A stretch of 64,000 nt of DNA from Halothiobacillus diazotrophicus (GCF_001663815.1 NZ_CP016027.1:1995001-2059000); one strand, 5' to 3'. Positions 1 through 9,296 are shown, counted from the first letter of the stretch. Program-made: numbers and translations. The notes: a model not told the origin generated them from the sequence alone.

Positions 1-1036
1 CGTACTCGATGGCGTACCCGGGGCGCGTGATCACGGCTCGCTCGAAGCCACGGATCGTGCGCACGTACGCCAACTGCACGTCGAACGGCAGACTGGTGGA
101 AATCCCGTTGGGGTAGATCTCATTGGTGGTCAGTCCTTCCGGCTCCACGAACACCTGATGCGAATCCTTGTCGGCGAACCGATGGATCTTGTCCTCGATC
201 GACGGACAGTAACGCGGACCGACACCATCGATCACGCCGGTGAACATCGGCGAACGGTCGAGGCCATTGCGGATGATCTCATGCGTCTGCTCGTTGGTAT
301 GGGTGATGTAGCAATTGATCTGCTGCGGATGCTCGCTGGCCGAGCCCAGGAACGAGAAGACGGGCTCGGGCGTATCGCCGGGCTGCGCCTGCATCACCGA
401 CAGGTCGATGGAACGGATGTCAATCCGGGGTGGGGTGCCGGTCTTCAGGCGACCCACGCCCAGCGACAGTTCCCGCAAGCGCTCGGCCAGACGCAACGCA
501 GGCGCATCGCCGGCGCGCCCGCCTTGATAAGTTTGCAGTCCGATGTGAATCTGCCCCGCGAGAAACGTCCCGGCGGTCAGCACCACCGTGCGGCCGACGA
601 ATTCGATGCCGGCCTGCGTGCGCACGCCGATCACGCGATGCCCCTCGAGCAACAGGTCGTCGATCGCCTGCTGGAACAGCATCAGATTGGGTTGGTTTTC
701 CAGCATCTGCCGAATGGCGGCCTTGTAGAGGATGCGATCCGCCTGGGCACGGGTGGCGCGCACAGCCGGCCCTTTGCGGGCATTCAGGGTCCGGAACTGG
801 ATGCCGCCACGATCCGCGGCGCGGGCCATGGCACCCCCCAACGCATCGATCTCGCGCACCAGATGCCCCTTGCCGATACCGCCGATCGCCGGGTTGCAGC
901 TCATCTGCCCGAGGGTCTCGATGTTGTGGGTCACCAACAACGTCGACGCCCCCATGCGCGCAGCCGCCAGCGCGGCTTCGGTGCCTGCATGGCCGCCGCC
1001 GACAACGATCACATCAAAATTCTCGGGATAACGCAC
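1..1036 (-). CDS. mnmG: tRNA uridine-5-carboxymethylaminomethyl modification enzyme MnmG, 3' part outside window
   Basis: MnmG (GidA) is the FAD-dependent partner of MnmE; together they add the carboxymethylaminomethyl group to U34 of certain tRNAs in the cytoplasm. The N-terminal 345 residues are present of a usual ~630. The FAD-binding motif [12 protein letters not shown] lies near residue 10, and further on come [20 protein letters not shown] and the family-typical [12 protein letters not shown]. The start is a GTG ([14 protein letters not shown]) with GGAG about 8 bases upstream, matching the E. coli N-terminus. The gene is cut only by the window edge. Its partner gene mnmE is also in this window, at 59.4-60.7 kb. 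Confidence 0.95.
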   Translation of the reverse strand, partial: MRYPENFDVIVVGGGHAGTEAALAAARMGASTLLVTHNIETLGQMSCNPAIGGIGKGHLVREIDALGGAMARAADRGGIQFRTLNARKGPAVRATRAQADRILYKAAIRQMLENQPNLMLFQQAIDDLLLEGHRVIGVRTQAGIEFVGRTVVLTAGTFLAGQIHIGLQTYQGGRAGDAPALRLAERLRELSLGVGRLKTGTPPRIDIRSIDLSVMQAQPGDTPEPVFSFLGSASEHPQQINCYITHTNEQTHEIIRNGLDRSPMFTGVIDGVGPRYCPSIEDKIHRFADKDSHQVFVEPEGLTTNEIYPNGISTSLPFDVQLAYVRTIRGFERAVITRPGYAIEY

Positions 1037-1435
1037 GGGCAAACTCCGGGACACAATAGCGATACTGCACCTGCAGCACGAACATCGCCAAGGCACAGAT
1101 TCTTAAAGACGAAGGATTTTACGCGGGAAGGCGCACAAAATCGAGACTGACGCAGAAATTAGACGTTTTTTCTTTTGCTAAAACAGCGGGGTAGACACAC
1201 CCACCGAAAACCGCCATCCATCACGACGATCACGTGCCGCGAGTTCGCGTACCCACATCGCCGGCGACCGCTTTCCACCAATCACTATTTATAAGGCACG
1301 GGGTTTCGTGCAGAATATCCGGTCCCCCGTTCGGGGGATGACCCCGTGCCTGCCCGGCAGACCGCAATCGGGCGACGGAATACACGCCACACCCTGCCTA
1401 CCCGGCAACATAACATCCATATATACAAGGTAATA
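1037..1435. other. Intergenic region between mnmG and the cold-shock-domain gene
   Basis: About 400 bases without a convincing gene. It should hold the mnmG promoter (leftward) and the promoter and leader of the rightward cold-shock-domain gene. Two short GC hairpins are visible near 1297-1345 (arms GCACG/CGTGC and TCCCC/GGGGA), but neither is followed by a T run, so I do not call a terminator. No DnaA box was seen. Confidence 0.5.
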
Positions 1436-1888
1436 ATGAACACACTGACAGAGTCACGTTTCTTTTCAGCCGTTATCGCGCTGGGCATCGCCCTGATCAC
1501 CGCCCTGGCCATTACGGAAATCCAAACCAACCCGCTGATTGAAAACAAGAGCCTGCGCTTTTTCGCCACTGCTGCCGTCATCTTCATCGTCTTCATGCTG
1601 GCCACCTTGATGCCGACCCGCGCAGCCGGGACGGCCGCACGCGCACGTCCTGCGGACAACGCCACCCAAGACCCGCACCCGGTCCGGGAAACCGGTCACG
1701 TCAAATGGTTCAACGTCGACAAGGGGTTCGGCTTCATCGTCCGGGAGAACGGGGAGGATCTGTTTGTCCACTTTCGCGCCGTCGGGGACGGCTCGACCCT
1801 GCACCTGATCGAAGGCCAGCGTGTGGAATACCATATCGGCCAGGGACGCAAGGGCCCCCAGGCCGAACAGGTCGTCGTCCTGGAATAA
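1436..1888 (+). CDS. Membrane-anchored cold-shock-domain protein
   Basis: This 150-residue protein joins two predicted membrane segments (about residues 7-28 and 38-60) to a C-terminal cold-shock domain (about 85-150). The RNP1-type motif KGFGFIV and the RNP2-type motif DLFVHF are intact, so the domain should bind single-stranded nucleic acid. The linker is rich in Ala, Arg and Pro. The ATG at 1436 is chosen because AAGG lies 5 bases upstream; an in-frame start 90 bases earlier has no ribosome site and would add a non-membrane tail. The gene is convergent with oxyR, 10 bases apart. Ordinary Csp proteins are ~70 residues and soluble, so the anchor is the notable part. Function beyond nucleic-acid binding is unknown to me. 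Confidence 0.8.
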   Translation: MNTLTESRFFSAVIALGIALITALAITEIQTNPLIENKSLRFFATAAVIFIVFMLATLMPTRAAGTAARARPADNATQDPHPVRETGHVKWFNVDKGFGFIVRENGEDLFVHFRAVGDGSTLHLIEGQRVEYHIGQGRKGPQAEQVVVLE

Positions 1889-1898
1889 CGGGCGGTCG

Positions 1899-2825
1899 TC
1901 AGATCGGTCGACAGCAGCCCGGGATGTTTTCCCGAATCACGCTGCAGAGCAGGTCGATCGCCGCACTGCGCGTTGTGCGGGCGCGACTGGCGACGGCGAC
2001 ATCCCGGTAAGGCACCGGGTCCTCGAAAGGCACGTAGCGAATCAACCCCCCTGTCGCGTCCGGCATGACCGGGGTCGACGAGCAGGGCAGGACCGTGATG
2101 CCTGCGCCCGAGGCAACCATCATGCGCATGGTTTCCAGGGACCCCCCCTCCAGGGCACGCTGAAGCCGTCCGGCATTCGTGGTCTGGCCGCACTCGGGAC
2201 AGACGCGCAGCACCTGATCCCGAAAACAATGTCCCTGCCCCAGCAGGAGCAACTCCTGATCCACCAGCGTTGACGAGCTGATCGCCGAAAGATCGCTCAA
2301 CGGATGCCCGACCGGCACGGCCACGGTAAACGGCTCCCGATACACCGGGGTGACGGTCAGATGCGGCGCGGCAAACGGCAGGGACAGCACCACCGCATCC
2401 AGCTCGCCCTGCTGCAACTGGTACGCCAGATCGTGGGTAAACCCCTCGACGATCTCGATCGGCATCCGCGGCGCGCGCTGATGCATCTGTCCGATGAGCG
2501 AGGGCAGAAGATAAGGCCCGACCGTATAGATGAAACCGATCCGCAAAGTCCCGCTAAGCGGATCTTTCGCGGCATCCGCCAGGGATTGCAACTGCTCCAC
2601 TTCCTGCAAAATGCGCACCGCCTGCTCGATGACGGCCTCCCCCCGCGGGGTAATGCGCAGATCAGTACGACTGGCGCGCTCGAAAATCTGTACGCCCAGC
2701 GCATCCTCGAACCGCTTCACGCCCACACTCAGGGTCGGCTGGCTGACAAAACAGGCCGCCGCCGCCCGGCCAAAGTGTCGCTCGCGCGCGACAGCAACCA
2801 CATAACGAAGCTCGGTCAGAGTCAT
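1899..2825 (-). CDS. oxyR: Peroxide-sensing LysR-type regulator OxyR
   Basis: OxyR is the cytoplasmic peroxide sensor and transcription factor that switches on antioxidant genes. The 308-residue protein has the N-terminal winged HTH (residues 1-60, with SQPTLSVGVKRFE as recognition helix) and a LysR substrate-binding fold after residue 91. The redox cysteines are visible at Cys200 and Cys209 in GHCFRDQVLRVC, equivalent to Cys199/Cys208 of E. coli; a further Cys212 follows. The N-terminus MTLTELRYVVAVARERHFG is typical of the family. The gene is divergent from trxA across a 288-base spacer, which suggests shared redox control, though I could not find a full OxyR site there. Confidence 0.93.
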   Translation of the reverse strand: MTLTELRYVVAVARERHFGRAAAACFVSQPTLSVGVKRFEDALGVQIFERASRTDLRITPRGEAVIEQAVRILQEVEQLQSLADAAKDPLSGTLRIGFIYTVGPYLLPSLIGQMHQRAPRMPIEIVEGFTHDLAYQLQQGELDAVVLSLPFAAPHLTVTPVYREPFTVAVPVGHPLSDLSAISSSTLVDQELLLLGQGHCFRDQVLRVCPECGQTTNAGRLQRALEGGSLETMRMMVASGAGITVLPCSSTPVMPDATGGLIRYVPFEDPVPYRDVAVASRARTTRSAAIDLLCSVIRENIPGCCRPI

Positions 2826-3113
2826 TCAGATTTCCCTACAACAGATCAACAGGACATCCATCGATGACAAACCGATGCAAGCACATAACGAACACGACCA
2901 ACCATTTATGCCAAAAATTCAGCAAAAGCAGAAAGTTGCAGAGACGTATCCCGCACGGCGCACGCTGTGCGGCTTGAACGAGGGCACAAACAGAACAATT
3001 CGACTTTGCCACTAAAGTCTTGCAATGCAAGAACAGGGCGGGAACAATTATCGCTTACGGCTCAGACATGAGCTATCTTCCATGGGCGACAACGTACACC
3101 AAGGAGTATCACT
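2826..3113. promoter_or_regulatory. Divergent oxyR-trxA promoter region with a 13-base palindrome
   Basis: This 288-base spacer must carry the promoters of both divergent genes. A perfect odd-centred palindrome CTTGCA-A-TGCAAG sits at 3019-3031, about 80 bases upstream of trxA. It does not match the spaced ATAG-type OxyR site. The trxA ribosome site AAGGAG is at 3101-3106. Confidence 0.4.
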
Positions 3114-3440
3114 GTGAGTGACAAAATCGTCTACATCAATGACGGCAACTTCGAACAAGAGGTCCTGCAAAGCGACCTGCCCGTTTTGGTTGACTACTGG
3201 GCAGAGTGGTGCGGCCCCTGCCGCATGATCGCCCCGATTCTGGATGAAGTGGCCGAGCAGTATGCCGGCAAGGTCAAGGTCACGAAGCTCAACATCGACG
3301 AGAACCCGGAAACCCCGCGCAAGCACGCGATCCGCGGCATCCCGACGCTGATGATCTTCAAAGGCGGTAAGGTCGAGGGCACCAAGGTCGGTGCCGTCTC
3401 CAAATCGCAACTGACCGCGTTCATCGACGGCGCACTGTAA
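3114..3440 (+). CDS. trxA: Thioredoxin 1
   Basis: Thioredoxin reduces disulfides of cytoplasmic proteins such as ribonucleotide reductase and peroxiredoxins. The 108-residue protein has the active site WCGPC with Cys33 and Cys36, followed by the conserved cis-proline motif [11 protein letters not shown]. The start is a GTG at 3114 with a perfect AAGGAG 7 bases upstream. The gene is divergent from oxyR and lies upstream of rho, the trxA-rho order also seen in E. coli. Confidence 0.96.
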   Translation: MSDKIVYINDGNFEQEVLQSDLPVLVDYWAEWCGPCRMIAPILDEVAEQYAGKVKVTKLNIDENPETPRKHAIRGIPTLMIFKGGKVEGTKVGAVSKSQLTAFIDGAL

Positions 3441-3614
3441 CCGGATTGGTTCGGCCCTGCCTGTTGGCAGCGTGCCGAAACTGTGCCACAATTCGCCAAA
3501 TCCAATGGTTAGCGACTCCCGCAATCGCTTCAACCCGGCGTTCCGCCACCCAAGTTCCCCCGCCCAACCCTGAGTCCCCCGGACTCGATTCTCCACTCTA
3601 ATAAAACTCATCCG
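3441..3614 (+). promoter_or_regulatory. rho: trxA-rho spacer / rho leader
   Basis: 174 bases between trxA and rho with no gene. There is no T-tailed hairpin, so read-through from trxA is possible. The rho start codon lacks a recognisable Shine-Dalgarno sequence. In E. coli rho is autoregulated through its leader; whether that applies here cannot be read from the sequence. Confidence 0.35.
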
Positions 3615-4874
3615 ATGAATCTTACCGAACTCAAAAACATGCCCGTTGCCGATCTGGTTGCGATGGCTGAAACCATGGGCATTGAAAACATTGCCCGTAC
3701 CCGCAAGCAGGATGTGATCTTTGCCCTGCTCAAGGCGCACGCCAAAACCGGGGAGTCGATTTTCGGCGACGGCGTTCTGGAAATCCTGCCGGACGGCTTC
3801 GGTTTTCTGCGCGGTGCGGATGGGTCCTATCTGGCGGGGCCGGCGGACGTGTACGTTTCCCCCTCGCAGATCCGGCGCTTCAATCTGCAGACCGGCGACA
3901 CCATCGCCGGCACCGTCCGCTCGCCGAAGGACGGCGAACGTTATTTCGCACTGCTCAAGATCGAAACGATCAACTTCGAACCGCCCAACATGGCCAAGGG
4001 CAAGGTGCTCTTCGAGAACCTCACGCCGCTGCATGCCAACGAGCGGATGCGGATGGAGCGCGGCAACGGTTCGACCGAGGATCTGACCGCACGAATCATC
4101 GATATCGTTTCGCCCATCGGCAAGGGGCAGCGCGGGCTGATCGTTTCCCCGCCGAAGGCGGGCAAGACCATGATGCTGCAGAATATTGCGCAGAGCATCA
4201 CGGCCAACCACCCCGAATGCGACCTCATCGTCCTGCTGATCGACGAACGCCCCGAGGAAGTGACCGAAATGCAGCGCACCGTGCGCGGTGAAGTGGTTGC
4301 CTCCACCTTTGACGAACCGGCTGCCCGCCACGTGCAGGTGGCGGAAATGGTCATCGAGAAAGCCAAACGCCTGGTGGAACACAAGCGCGACGTCGTGATC
4401 CTCCTCGACTCGATCACCCGCCTGGCGCGCGCCTACAACACCGTCGTACCGTCCTCGGGCAAAGTGCTCACCGGTGGCGTGGACGCCAATGCCCTACATC
4501 GACCCAAGCGCTTCTTCGGCGCCGCACGAAATATCGAGGAAGGGGGCAGCCTGACGATTCTTGCGACCGCCCTAATCGACACCGGATCCAAGATGGACGA
4601 AGTGATTTACGAGGAATTCAAGGGTACCGGCAACATGGAACTCCACCTCGATCGCCGCATTGCCGAAAAACGCGTCTACCCGGCCATCAACATCAACCGT
4701 TCGGGCACGCGCCGCGAGGAGCTCCTCACGGATGCGGAAGAACTGCAGAAGATGTGGATCCTGCGCAAGTTCCTGCACCCCATGAGCGAACTCGAGGCCA
4801 TGGAATTCCTGCTGGACAAACTGCAGAAGACCAAGACCAACAACGAGTTCTACGACTCCATGCGCCGCGGTTAA
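3615..4874 (+). CDS. rho: Transcription termination factor Rho
   Basis: Rho is the hexameric RNA helicase that ends transcription of untranslated RNA. The 419-residue length equals E. coli Rho. The N-terminal helical domain ([19 protein letters not shown]) is followed by the RNA-binding cold-shock-like domain with GFGFLR (about residues 50-120), then the ATPase domain with Walker A SPPKAGKT at residues 178-185, with Lys184 in the same position as in E. coli. The C-terminus [11 protein letters not shown] is typical. The start is fixed by homology; no clear ribosome site precedes it. The gene is followed by a strong intrinsic terminator. Confidence 0.97.
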   Translation: MNLTELKNMPVADLVAMAETMGIENIARTRKQDVIFALLKAHAKTGESIFGDGVLEILPDGFGFLRGADGSYLAGPADVYVSPSQIRRFNLQTGDTIAGTVRSPKDGERYFALLKIETINFEPPNMAKGKVLFENLTPLHANERMRMERGNGSTEDLTARIIDIVSPIGKGQRGLIVSPPKAGKTMMLQNIAQSITANHPECDLIVLLIDERPEEVTEMQRTVRGEVVASTFDEPAARHVQVAEMVIEKAKRLVEHKRDVVILLDSITRLARAYNTVVPSSGKVLTGGVDANALHRPKRFFGAARNIEEGGSLTILATALIDTGSKMDEVIYEEFKGTGNMELHLDRRIAEKRVYPAININRSGTRREELLTDAEELQKMWILRKFLHPMSELEAMEFLLDKLQKTKTNNEFYDSMRRG

Positions 4875-4888
4875 ATCGCGGACGGGAA

Positions 4889-4953
4889 CGAACGTCGGCG
4901 CTCAGCGCCCAGCGTTCGAGCATAAAAAACGAGCCGCTTGGGGCTCGTTTTTT
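4889..4953. terminator. Bidirectional intrinsic terminator between rho and purD
   Basis: The hairpin AAAAAACGAGCC / GGCTCGTTTTTT (4924-4935 and 4942-4953, 6-base loop) has an A run on one side and a T run on the other, so it can end both rho (rightward) and purD (leftward). An interrupted GC hairpin (CGAACG..GGCGC / GCGCC..GCGTTCG) precedes it at about 4889-4920. Confidence 0.9.
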
Positions 4954-5020
4954 GTTTGCGCGTCAGCCGCGATTTCGGCGCCTTGCTCCGGCGCCACCTC
5001 GACCTGCGGCGGCCGACGAA

Positions 5021-6298
5021 TCAGGCCCCGCGGGCAATGGCGCGCCAGCCGATGTCGTCCCGGTAGAACCCGCCATCGAACGCGATTGCCGATACGCCCT
5101 GGTAAGCAGCCTGCTGCGCATACGCCACGTTGTCGCCCAGGGCCGTGACACAGAGCACCCGCCCGCCCGACGTAACAATTCGGCCGCCCTCGTCACGCGT
5201 GCCCGCATGAAAGACCTTGACGCCCGCCGGGACGGCATCCAGACCTCGGATTTCGTCTCCGGTCCGCACGTCCGCCGGATAACCGTAGGCCGCCATGACC
5301 ACACCCACCGCCGTTTTCGGACTCCAGGCACCCTGTACCTGGTCCAGCCGCCCTTTGATGCCGGCTTCGAGCAGGTCGACGAGATCGGAGGCCAGGCGCA
5401 TCATGATCGGCTGGGTTTCCGGGTCGCCGAAGCGGCAGTTGAATTCCAGCACCTTGGGCGCGCCGGACGCGTCGATCATCAAGCCGGCATACAGGAAGCC
5501 GGTGTAGGGGATGCCTTCCAGGGCCATGCCCTGAACCGTCGGCTCGATGATCGTCTTCATGACGGTGTCCGCAATCTCCGGCGTGACCACCGGCGCCGGG
5601 GAATAGGCACCCATGCCGCCGGTGTTGGGACCGGTATCGCCCCGATCCCGCGCCTTGTGATCCTGACTCGTGGCCATGGGCAGGATATTGCCGCCATCGA
5701 CCATGACGATGAAGCTCGCCTCCTCACCCGCGAGGAAGTCCTCGACCACCACGCGGGAGCCGGCCGAGCCGAACTGGCCGCCGAAAATATCCCGAATGGC
5801 CGCCAGCGCCTCGTCCACGGTCTGCGCCACGATCACGCCTTTCCCGGCGGCCAGGCCATCGGCCTTCACGACGATCGGCGCGCCGCGCTGGCGCACATAG
5901 GCGAGGGCCGGCTCGGCTTCGTCGAATACCCGATATTCGGCGGTGGGGATTCGGTGCCGGGCCAGGAAGTCCTTGGTGAAGGCCTTGGAACCTTCCAATT
6001 GCGCCGCGGCCTGAGTCGGACCGAAGATCGGCAGACCGGCATCGCGGAAGCTGTCGACCACGCCCAACACCAGCGGCGCTTCGGGTCCGACCACCGTCAA
6101 TCCGATCCCTTCCTGACCGGCGAAGTGCAGCAGGCCCGCGATGTCCGTGGCCGCAATGGGTACGTTGCGACACTTGGCTTCCTGGGCCGTACCCGGGTTG
6201 CCCGGCGCGACGAATACCGTCGTCACGCGGGGCGACTGGGCCAATTTCCACGCCAGGGCGTGCTCACGCCCGCCGCCACCAATCACCAATACCTTCAT
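5021..6298 (-). CDS. purD: Phosphoribosylamine--glycine ligase (GAR synthetase)
   Basis: PurD catalyses the second step of purine synthesis, joining glycine to phosphoribosylamine with ATP. The protein (425 residues from the chosen start) begins MKVLVIGGGGREHALAWKL and continues with the ATP-grasp core (KADGLAAGKGV, then EFNCRFGDPETQ). Two adjacent ATGs exist at 6301 and 6298; I prefer 6298 because GAGGAA is better spaced for it and it matches the family N-terminus. It stands alone, divergent from trmL, and shares the bidirectional terminator with rho. Confidence 0.95.
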   Translation of the reverse strand: MKVLVIGGGGREHALAWKLAQSPRVTTVFVAPGNPGTAQEAKCRNVPIAATDIAGLLHFAGQEGIGLTVVGPEAPLVLGVVDSFRDAGLPIFGPTQAAAQLEGSKAFTKDFLARHRIPTAEYRVFDEAEPALAYVRQRGAPIVVKADGLAAGKGVIVAQTVDEALAAIRDIFGGQFGSAGSRVVVEDFLAGEEASFIVMVDGGNILPMATSQDHKARDRGDTGPNTGGMGAYSPAPVVTPEIADTVMKTIIEPTVQGMALEGIPYTGFLYAGLMIDASGAPKVLEFNCRFGDPETQPIMMRLASDLVDLLEAGIKGRLDQVQGAWSPKTAVGVVMAAYGYPADVRTGDEIRGLDAVPAGVKVFHAGTRDEGGRIVTSGGRVLCVTALGDNVAYAQQAAYQGVSAIAFDGGFYRDDIGWRAIARGA

Positions 6299-6422
6299 CA
6301 TGATTCCTCGAACTAGCGATGCAACCGGCACGCCGGTCACGTTCTGTGAGCGCGCAATTTTGCCACAAAATGGACACCGAATCCGTTTATGCCGCGGCGA
6401 TCCAAACCCCTATAATGCCCGG

Positions 6423-6911
6423 ATGCTCGATATCGTCCTGTTCGAACCCGAAATCCCCCCCAATACCGGCAATATCATTCGGTTGTGCGCCAATACGGGC
6501 GCACGGCTGCATTTGGTGGAGCCACTGGGGTTTGCCTTTGAAGATAAGGCGCTGCGACGCGCCGGTCTCGACTATCACGAGTTCGCCCAGGTCCGCATTC
6601 ATCCCCATTGGAATGCCGTGACGACGGCACTGTCCGGCAAACGGTGGTTCGCCTTCAGTACCCGGGGTACCGCCGATTATCATCAGGCTCGGTTCACGCC
6701 GGACGACGTGCTGGTATTCGGCCCGGAAACCCGGGGCCTGCCACAGGCGCTGCTCGACAGCTTTCCCGCCAATCAGCGCCTGCGCATCCCGATGGTCGCC
6801 GGTTCCCGCAGCCTGAATCTCTCCAACACGGTTGCGCTCGCTCTGTTCGAGGCCTGGCGGCAGAACGATTTCGCCGGTGCCGCCCCCCGACGCGTGGCCA
6901 CTGATGCGTGA
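6423..6911 (+). CDS. trmL: tRNA (cytidine/uridine-34 2'-O-)-methyltransferase TrmL
   Basis: TrmL (YibK) is a SPOUT-class methyltransferase that methylates the 2'-OH of the wobble base of tRNA-Leu isoacceptors using S-adenosylmethionine. The 162-residue protein (E. coli 157) shows MLDIVLFEPEIPPNTGNIIR at the N-terminus, then FGPETRGLP and the trefoil-knot SAM motif GSRSLNLSNTVAL. The ATG at 6423 is chosen by homology. Its 3' end overlaps the start of trmO by 8 bases, which suggests translational coupling of the two tRNA methylases. Confidence 0.93.
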   Translation: MLDIVLFEPEIPPNTGNIIRLCANTGARLHLVEPLGFAFEDKALRRAGLDYHEFAQVRIHPHWNAVTTALSGKRWFAFSTRGTADYHQARFTPDDVLVFGPETRGLPQALLDSFPANQRLRIPMVAGSRSLNLSNTVALALFEAWRQNDFAGAAPRRVATDA

Positions 6912-7632
6912 TCGGGACAACCTCGTGGATTGGGCCGCCACCGGGCAACCGATGCCACCCGTCGCCCACGTACGCAGTCCGTTCAAGAGCCGCTTCGGCA
7001 TTCCGCGTCAATCGGGCCTCGTCCCATCCGCCATCGGTTGGATCGAGCCCTGCCCCCCCTGGGATCGGATGGAGGCCTGGGCCGGCATCGAGGAATTCAC
7101 GCATCTGTGGCTCATCTGGCACGTGCACGACCAGCCGCATCAACCGGTTTCCAGCGTGCGCCCGCCCCGGCTGGGAGGCAACGTCCGTATCGGCGTGTTC
7201 GCCAGCCGCGCCCCGGCCCGCCCCAACCCACTGGGCCTTTCCCTCGTCCGACTGCGCAAGCTGCATGCCGTGGACGGGCGGGTACGTATCGAGATCGGCG
7301 GGCTGGATCTTCTGGACGGCACGCCCATTCTGGACATCAAACCCCATATCGGCTTCACCGATTGCCCGGATGGTGCGGACAGCGGATTCGCGCGGCAGGC
7401 GCCTGATCGGTTGCCCGTGGATTGGTCGACCCTGCCGAGCGACCGCCTGACCACCTTGAGCGACAATCAGCGCGCGGTCATCACGGAAACGCTGTCACTG
7501 GATCCGCGCCCCGCCTTCCATGACGATCCGGACCGGATCTACGGCTGCCCGCTCTTCGGTTGGGATGTGCGCTTTCGTGTCCGAAACGGTCACGTGGAAG
7601 TCACGGACCTTGTCGACGATCCGCCGGGCTAG
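6904..7632 (+). CDS. trmO: tRNA (N6-threonylcarbamoyladenosine-37-N6)-methyltransferase TrmO
   Basis: TrmO (YaeB/TsaA family) methylates t6A37 of tRNA-Thr to m6t6A with S-adenosylmethionine. The 242-residue protein (E. coli 235) contains VAHVRSPFKSRFGIPRQSGL near residue 20, the SAM-site motif RAPARPNPLGLS and DGTPILDIKPH. A C-terminal domain follows. The ATG at 6904 lies inside the end of trmL in another frame, so the two are probably cotranscribed and coupled. It converges on gpsA with one base between the stops. Confidence 0.9.
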   Translation: MRDRDNLVDWAATGQPMPPVAHVRSPFKSRFGIPRQSGLVPSAIGWIEPCPPWDRMEAWAGIEEFTHLWLIWHVHDQPHQPVSSVRPPRLGGNVRIGVFASRAPARPNPLGLSLVRLRKLHAVDGRVRIEIGGLDLLDGTPILDIKPHIGFTDCPDGADSGFARQAPDRLPVDWSTLPSDRLTTLSDNQRAVITETLSLDPRPAFHDDPDRIYGCPLFGWDVRFRVRNGHVEVTDLVDDPPG

Positions 7633-7633
7633 A

Positions 7634-8662
7634 CTAGTGCTCGTGGTGACGCGGTTCCCGGGCCAGTAGCTGACCGACGGCCTCCCGGGCGGTCACCCCG
7701 TCGAACAGCACCTGATGGACGGCGTGCACGATGGGCATATCGACGAGATGACGCTCGGCAAGACGCTGGCCCTCCTCGGCGGCACCGATCCCCTCCACCG
7801 CCTGACCGATCGCCGCGAGCGCCTCCTCCGGGCCATAGCCCTGGGCAAGTTTCAGTCCGAAACGACGATTGCGGGACTGATCATCGGTACAGGTCAACAC
7901 GAGATCCCCGACACCGGCCAGGCCCATGAAGGTCTCCGACCGAGCACCAACGGCAGCACCCAGTCGCATGAGTTCGGCCAGGCCGCGGGTAATCAGTGCC
8001 GCCCGGGCATTCGCACCGAAACCGAATCCATCGGAGACACCGGCGGCAATGGCCAGAACGTTCTTCAGACCACCCGCCAACTCGACACCCACCACATCGC
8101 TCGTCGGATAGGTTCGAAGTCGGGGGTTGCGCAGGCTTGCGGCAATGGTCTCGGCCGCCGCGAAATCGCGGCTGGCCACGGTAATGGCGGAAGGTTTGCC
8201 AGTCGCCACTTCATGGGCAAAGGTGGGCCCCGACACCACGACGAAGGGATGGTCCGCGAGCGCGCCGGCCCGATCCGGCTCGGCGAACAGTTCGCTGATC
8301 CGTCGCCCCGTCCCTCGCTCGAACCCCTTGGCGGCATTTACCAGGATGGCATGGGCGGGGATGGCGTCGCCTGTCTGGGCGGAAAGTTCGGCAATAAACG
8401 GCACCAAGGCCTTGGTCGGGAGAACGAACCACACCTGGTCCGCACCAGCCAGTGCCCTAGCCAGATCGGCCGTGACCGTGACCGAATCCGGCAAGCGACA
8501 CTCGGGCAGGTAGCGGGCATTGATCCGATCACGTTGCGTTCGCTCCGCCATCTGCGGATCACGCGCCCACAAACGCACGGCGAGCCCGTTTTCGGCGAGC
8601 ACCTTGGCCAGGGCCGTTCCCCATGAGCCTGCGCCCAGAACCGCCACGGAATTGGCTTGCAT
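7634..8662 (-). CDS. gpsA: NAD(P)-dependent glycerol-3-phosphate dehydrogenase
   Basis: GpsA reduces dihydroxyacetone phosphate to sn-glycerol-3-phosphate for phospholipid synthesis. The 342-residue protein has the N-terminal nucleotide-binding motif VAVLGAGSWGTALAKVLAE (about residues 7-25), the substrate-domain segment GGLKNVLAIAAGVSDGFGFG, and MGLAGVGDLVLTCT. It begins 30 bases after secB on the same strand. The secB-gpsA pairing downstream of grxC and a membrane rhodanese matches the E. coli yibN-grxC-secB-gpsA order, here with trxC inserted. Confidence 0.96.
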   Translation of the reverse strand: MQANSVAVLGAGSWGTALAKVLAENGLAVRLWARDPQMAERTQRDRINARYLPECRLPDSVTVTADLARALAGADQVWFVLPTKALVPFIAELSAQTGDAIPAHAILVNAAKGFERGTGRRISELFAEPDRAGALADHPFVVVSGPTFAHEVATGKPSAITVASRDFAAAETIAASLRNPRLRTYPTSDVVGVELAGGLKNVLAIAAGVSDGFGFGANARAALITRGLAELMRLGAAVGARSETFMGLAGVGDLVLTCTDDQSRNRRFGLKLAQGYGPEEALAAIGQAVEGIGAAEEGQRLAERHLVDMPIVHAVHQVLFDGVTAREAVGQLLAREPRHHEH

Positions 8663-8692
8663 CGCGTCGCGTCCTTTGGGTGGGATCGATCT

Positions 8693-9187
8693 CTACTGCG
8701 GGCGAGAAACCGAAGCTTCGGCCTGCTCCTGGGCATGCTGGGCAAACAGTTGGTCGAAGTTGATCGGCTGCAACACCAGCTGGGGGAACCCCCCCTTCAT
8801 GACGAGATCGCTGATGGTTTCCCGAATGTAGGGCTGGATGATGTTCGGGCAATAGGCGCCAAGCACCTGCTGGACACTGGCGTCATCGAATCCGACGATG
8901 GTGAAGATACCGGCATACTGCACTTCCGCCAGGTAAATCGTTTCATCCTTCTGGCTTGCGGTTGCCGTGATGGTCAACGCCGTTTCATACACGCCTTCGC
9001 CCAGCGGACGGGCATTGTTGGCCACCTGCACGTTGATCTCGGGCGACCATTCGTCCGACACGAAAATGTCGGGCGTCTGCGGCGACTCGAAGGAGACATC
9101 CTTGAGATAGATCTTCTGGATCACGAACTGCTGTTCGGTTGCGGCCGTGTCGACGGCTTCTGCGCCGTTGGCGGTTTGATCGGTCAT
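8693..9187 (-). CDS. secB: Protein-export chaperone SecB
   Basis: SecB is the tetrameric cytosolic chaperone that keeps preproteins unfolded and delivers them to SecA. The 164-residue protein carries FVIQKIYLKDVSFESPQTP near residue 21 and the conserved AYCPNIIQPYIRETISDLV and GGFPQLVLQPINFD segments. The ATG at 9187 has AAGGAG 8 bases upstream; an earlier in-frame start would add 40 unrelated residues. It lies between trxC and gpsA. Confidence 0.97.
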   Translation of the reverse strand: MTDQTANGAEAVDTAATEQQFVIQKIYLKDVSFESPQTPDIFVSDEWSPEINVQVANNARPLGEGVYETALTITATASQKDETIYLAEVQYAGIFTIVGFDDASVQQVLGAYCPNIIQPYIRETISDLVMKGGFPQLVLQPINFDQLFAQHAQEQAEASVSRPQ

Positions 9188-9296
9188 GTTAAAGACTCCT
9201 TCACTAAATGCGATTAAATCGGAAAATCCTAACCAGGATTGATGAGGTTTCGATGACGAACGCCCAAATACCGTCGCTCTGCGGCCGATATCCGGC

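Noticed and set aside
1297-1345. GC hairpins before the cold-shock-domain gene as a terminator or cold-shock leader element
   Set aside because: Short stems without T run and no match to a known leader that I can defend.
2836-3030. A 64-codon minus-strand frame in the oxyR-trxA spacer
   Set aside because: No ribosome site and no similarity; the stretch is better explained as a divergent promoter region.
2826-3113. Classical OxyR binding site
   Set aside because: No set of four ATAG/CTAT elements at the right spacing was found.
3048-4382. A 444-codon open frame on the minus strand opposite rho
   Set aside because: It is a by-product of the GC-rich codon use of rho; the rho product is full length and the opposite translation has no recognisable domain.
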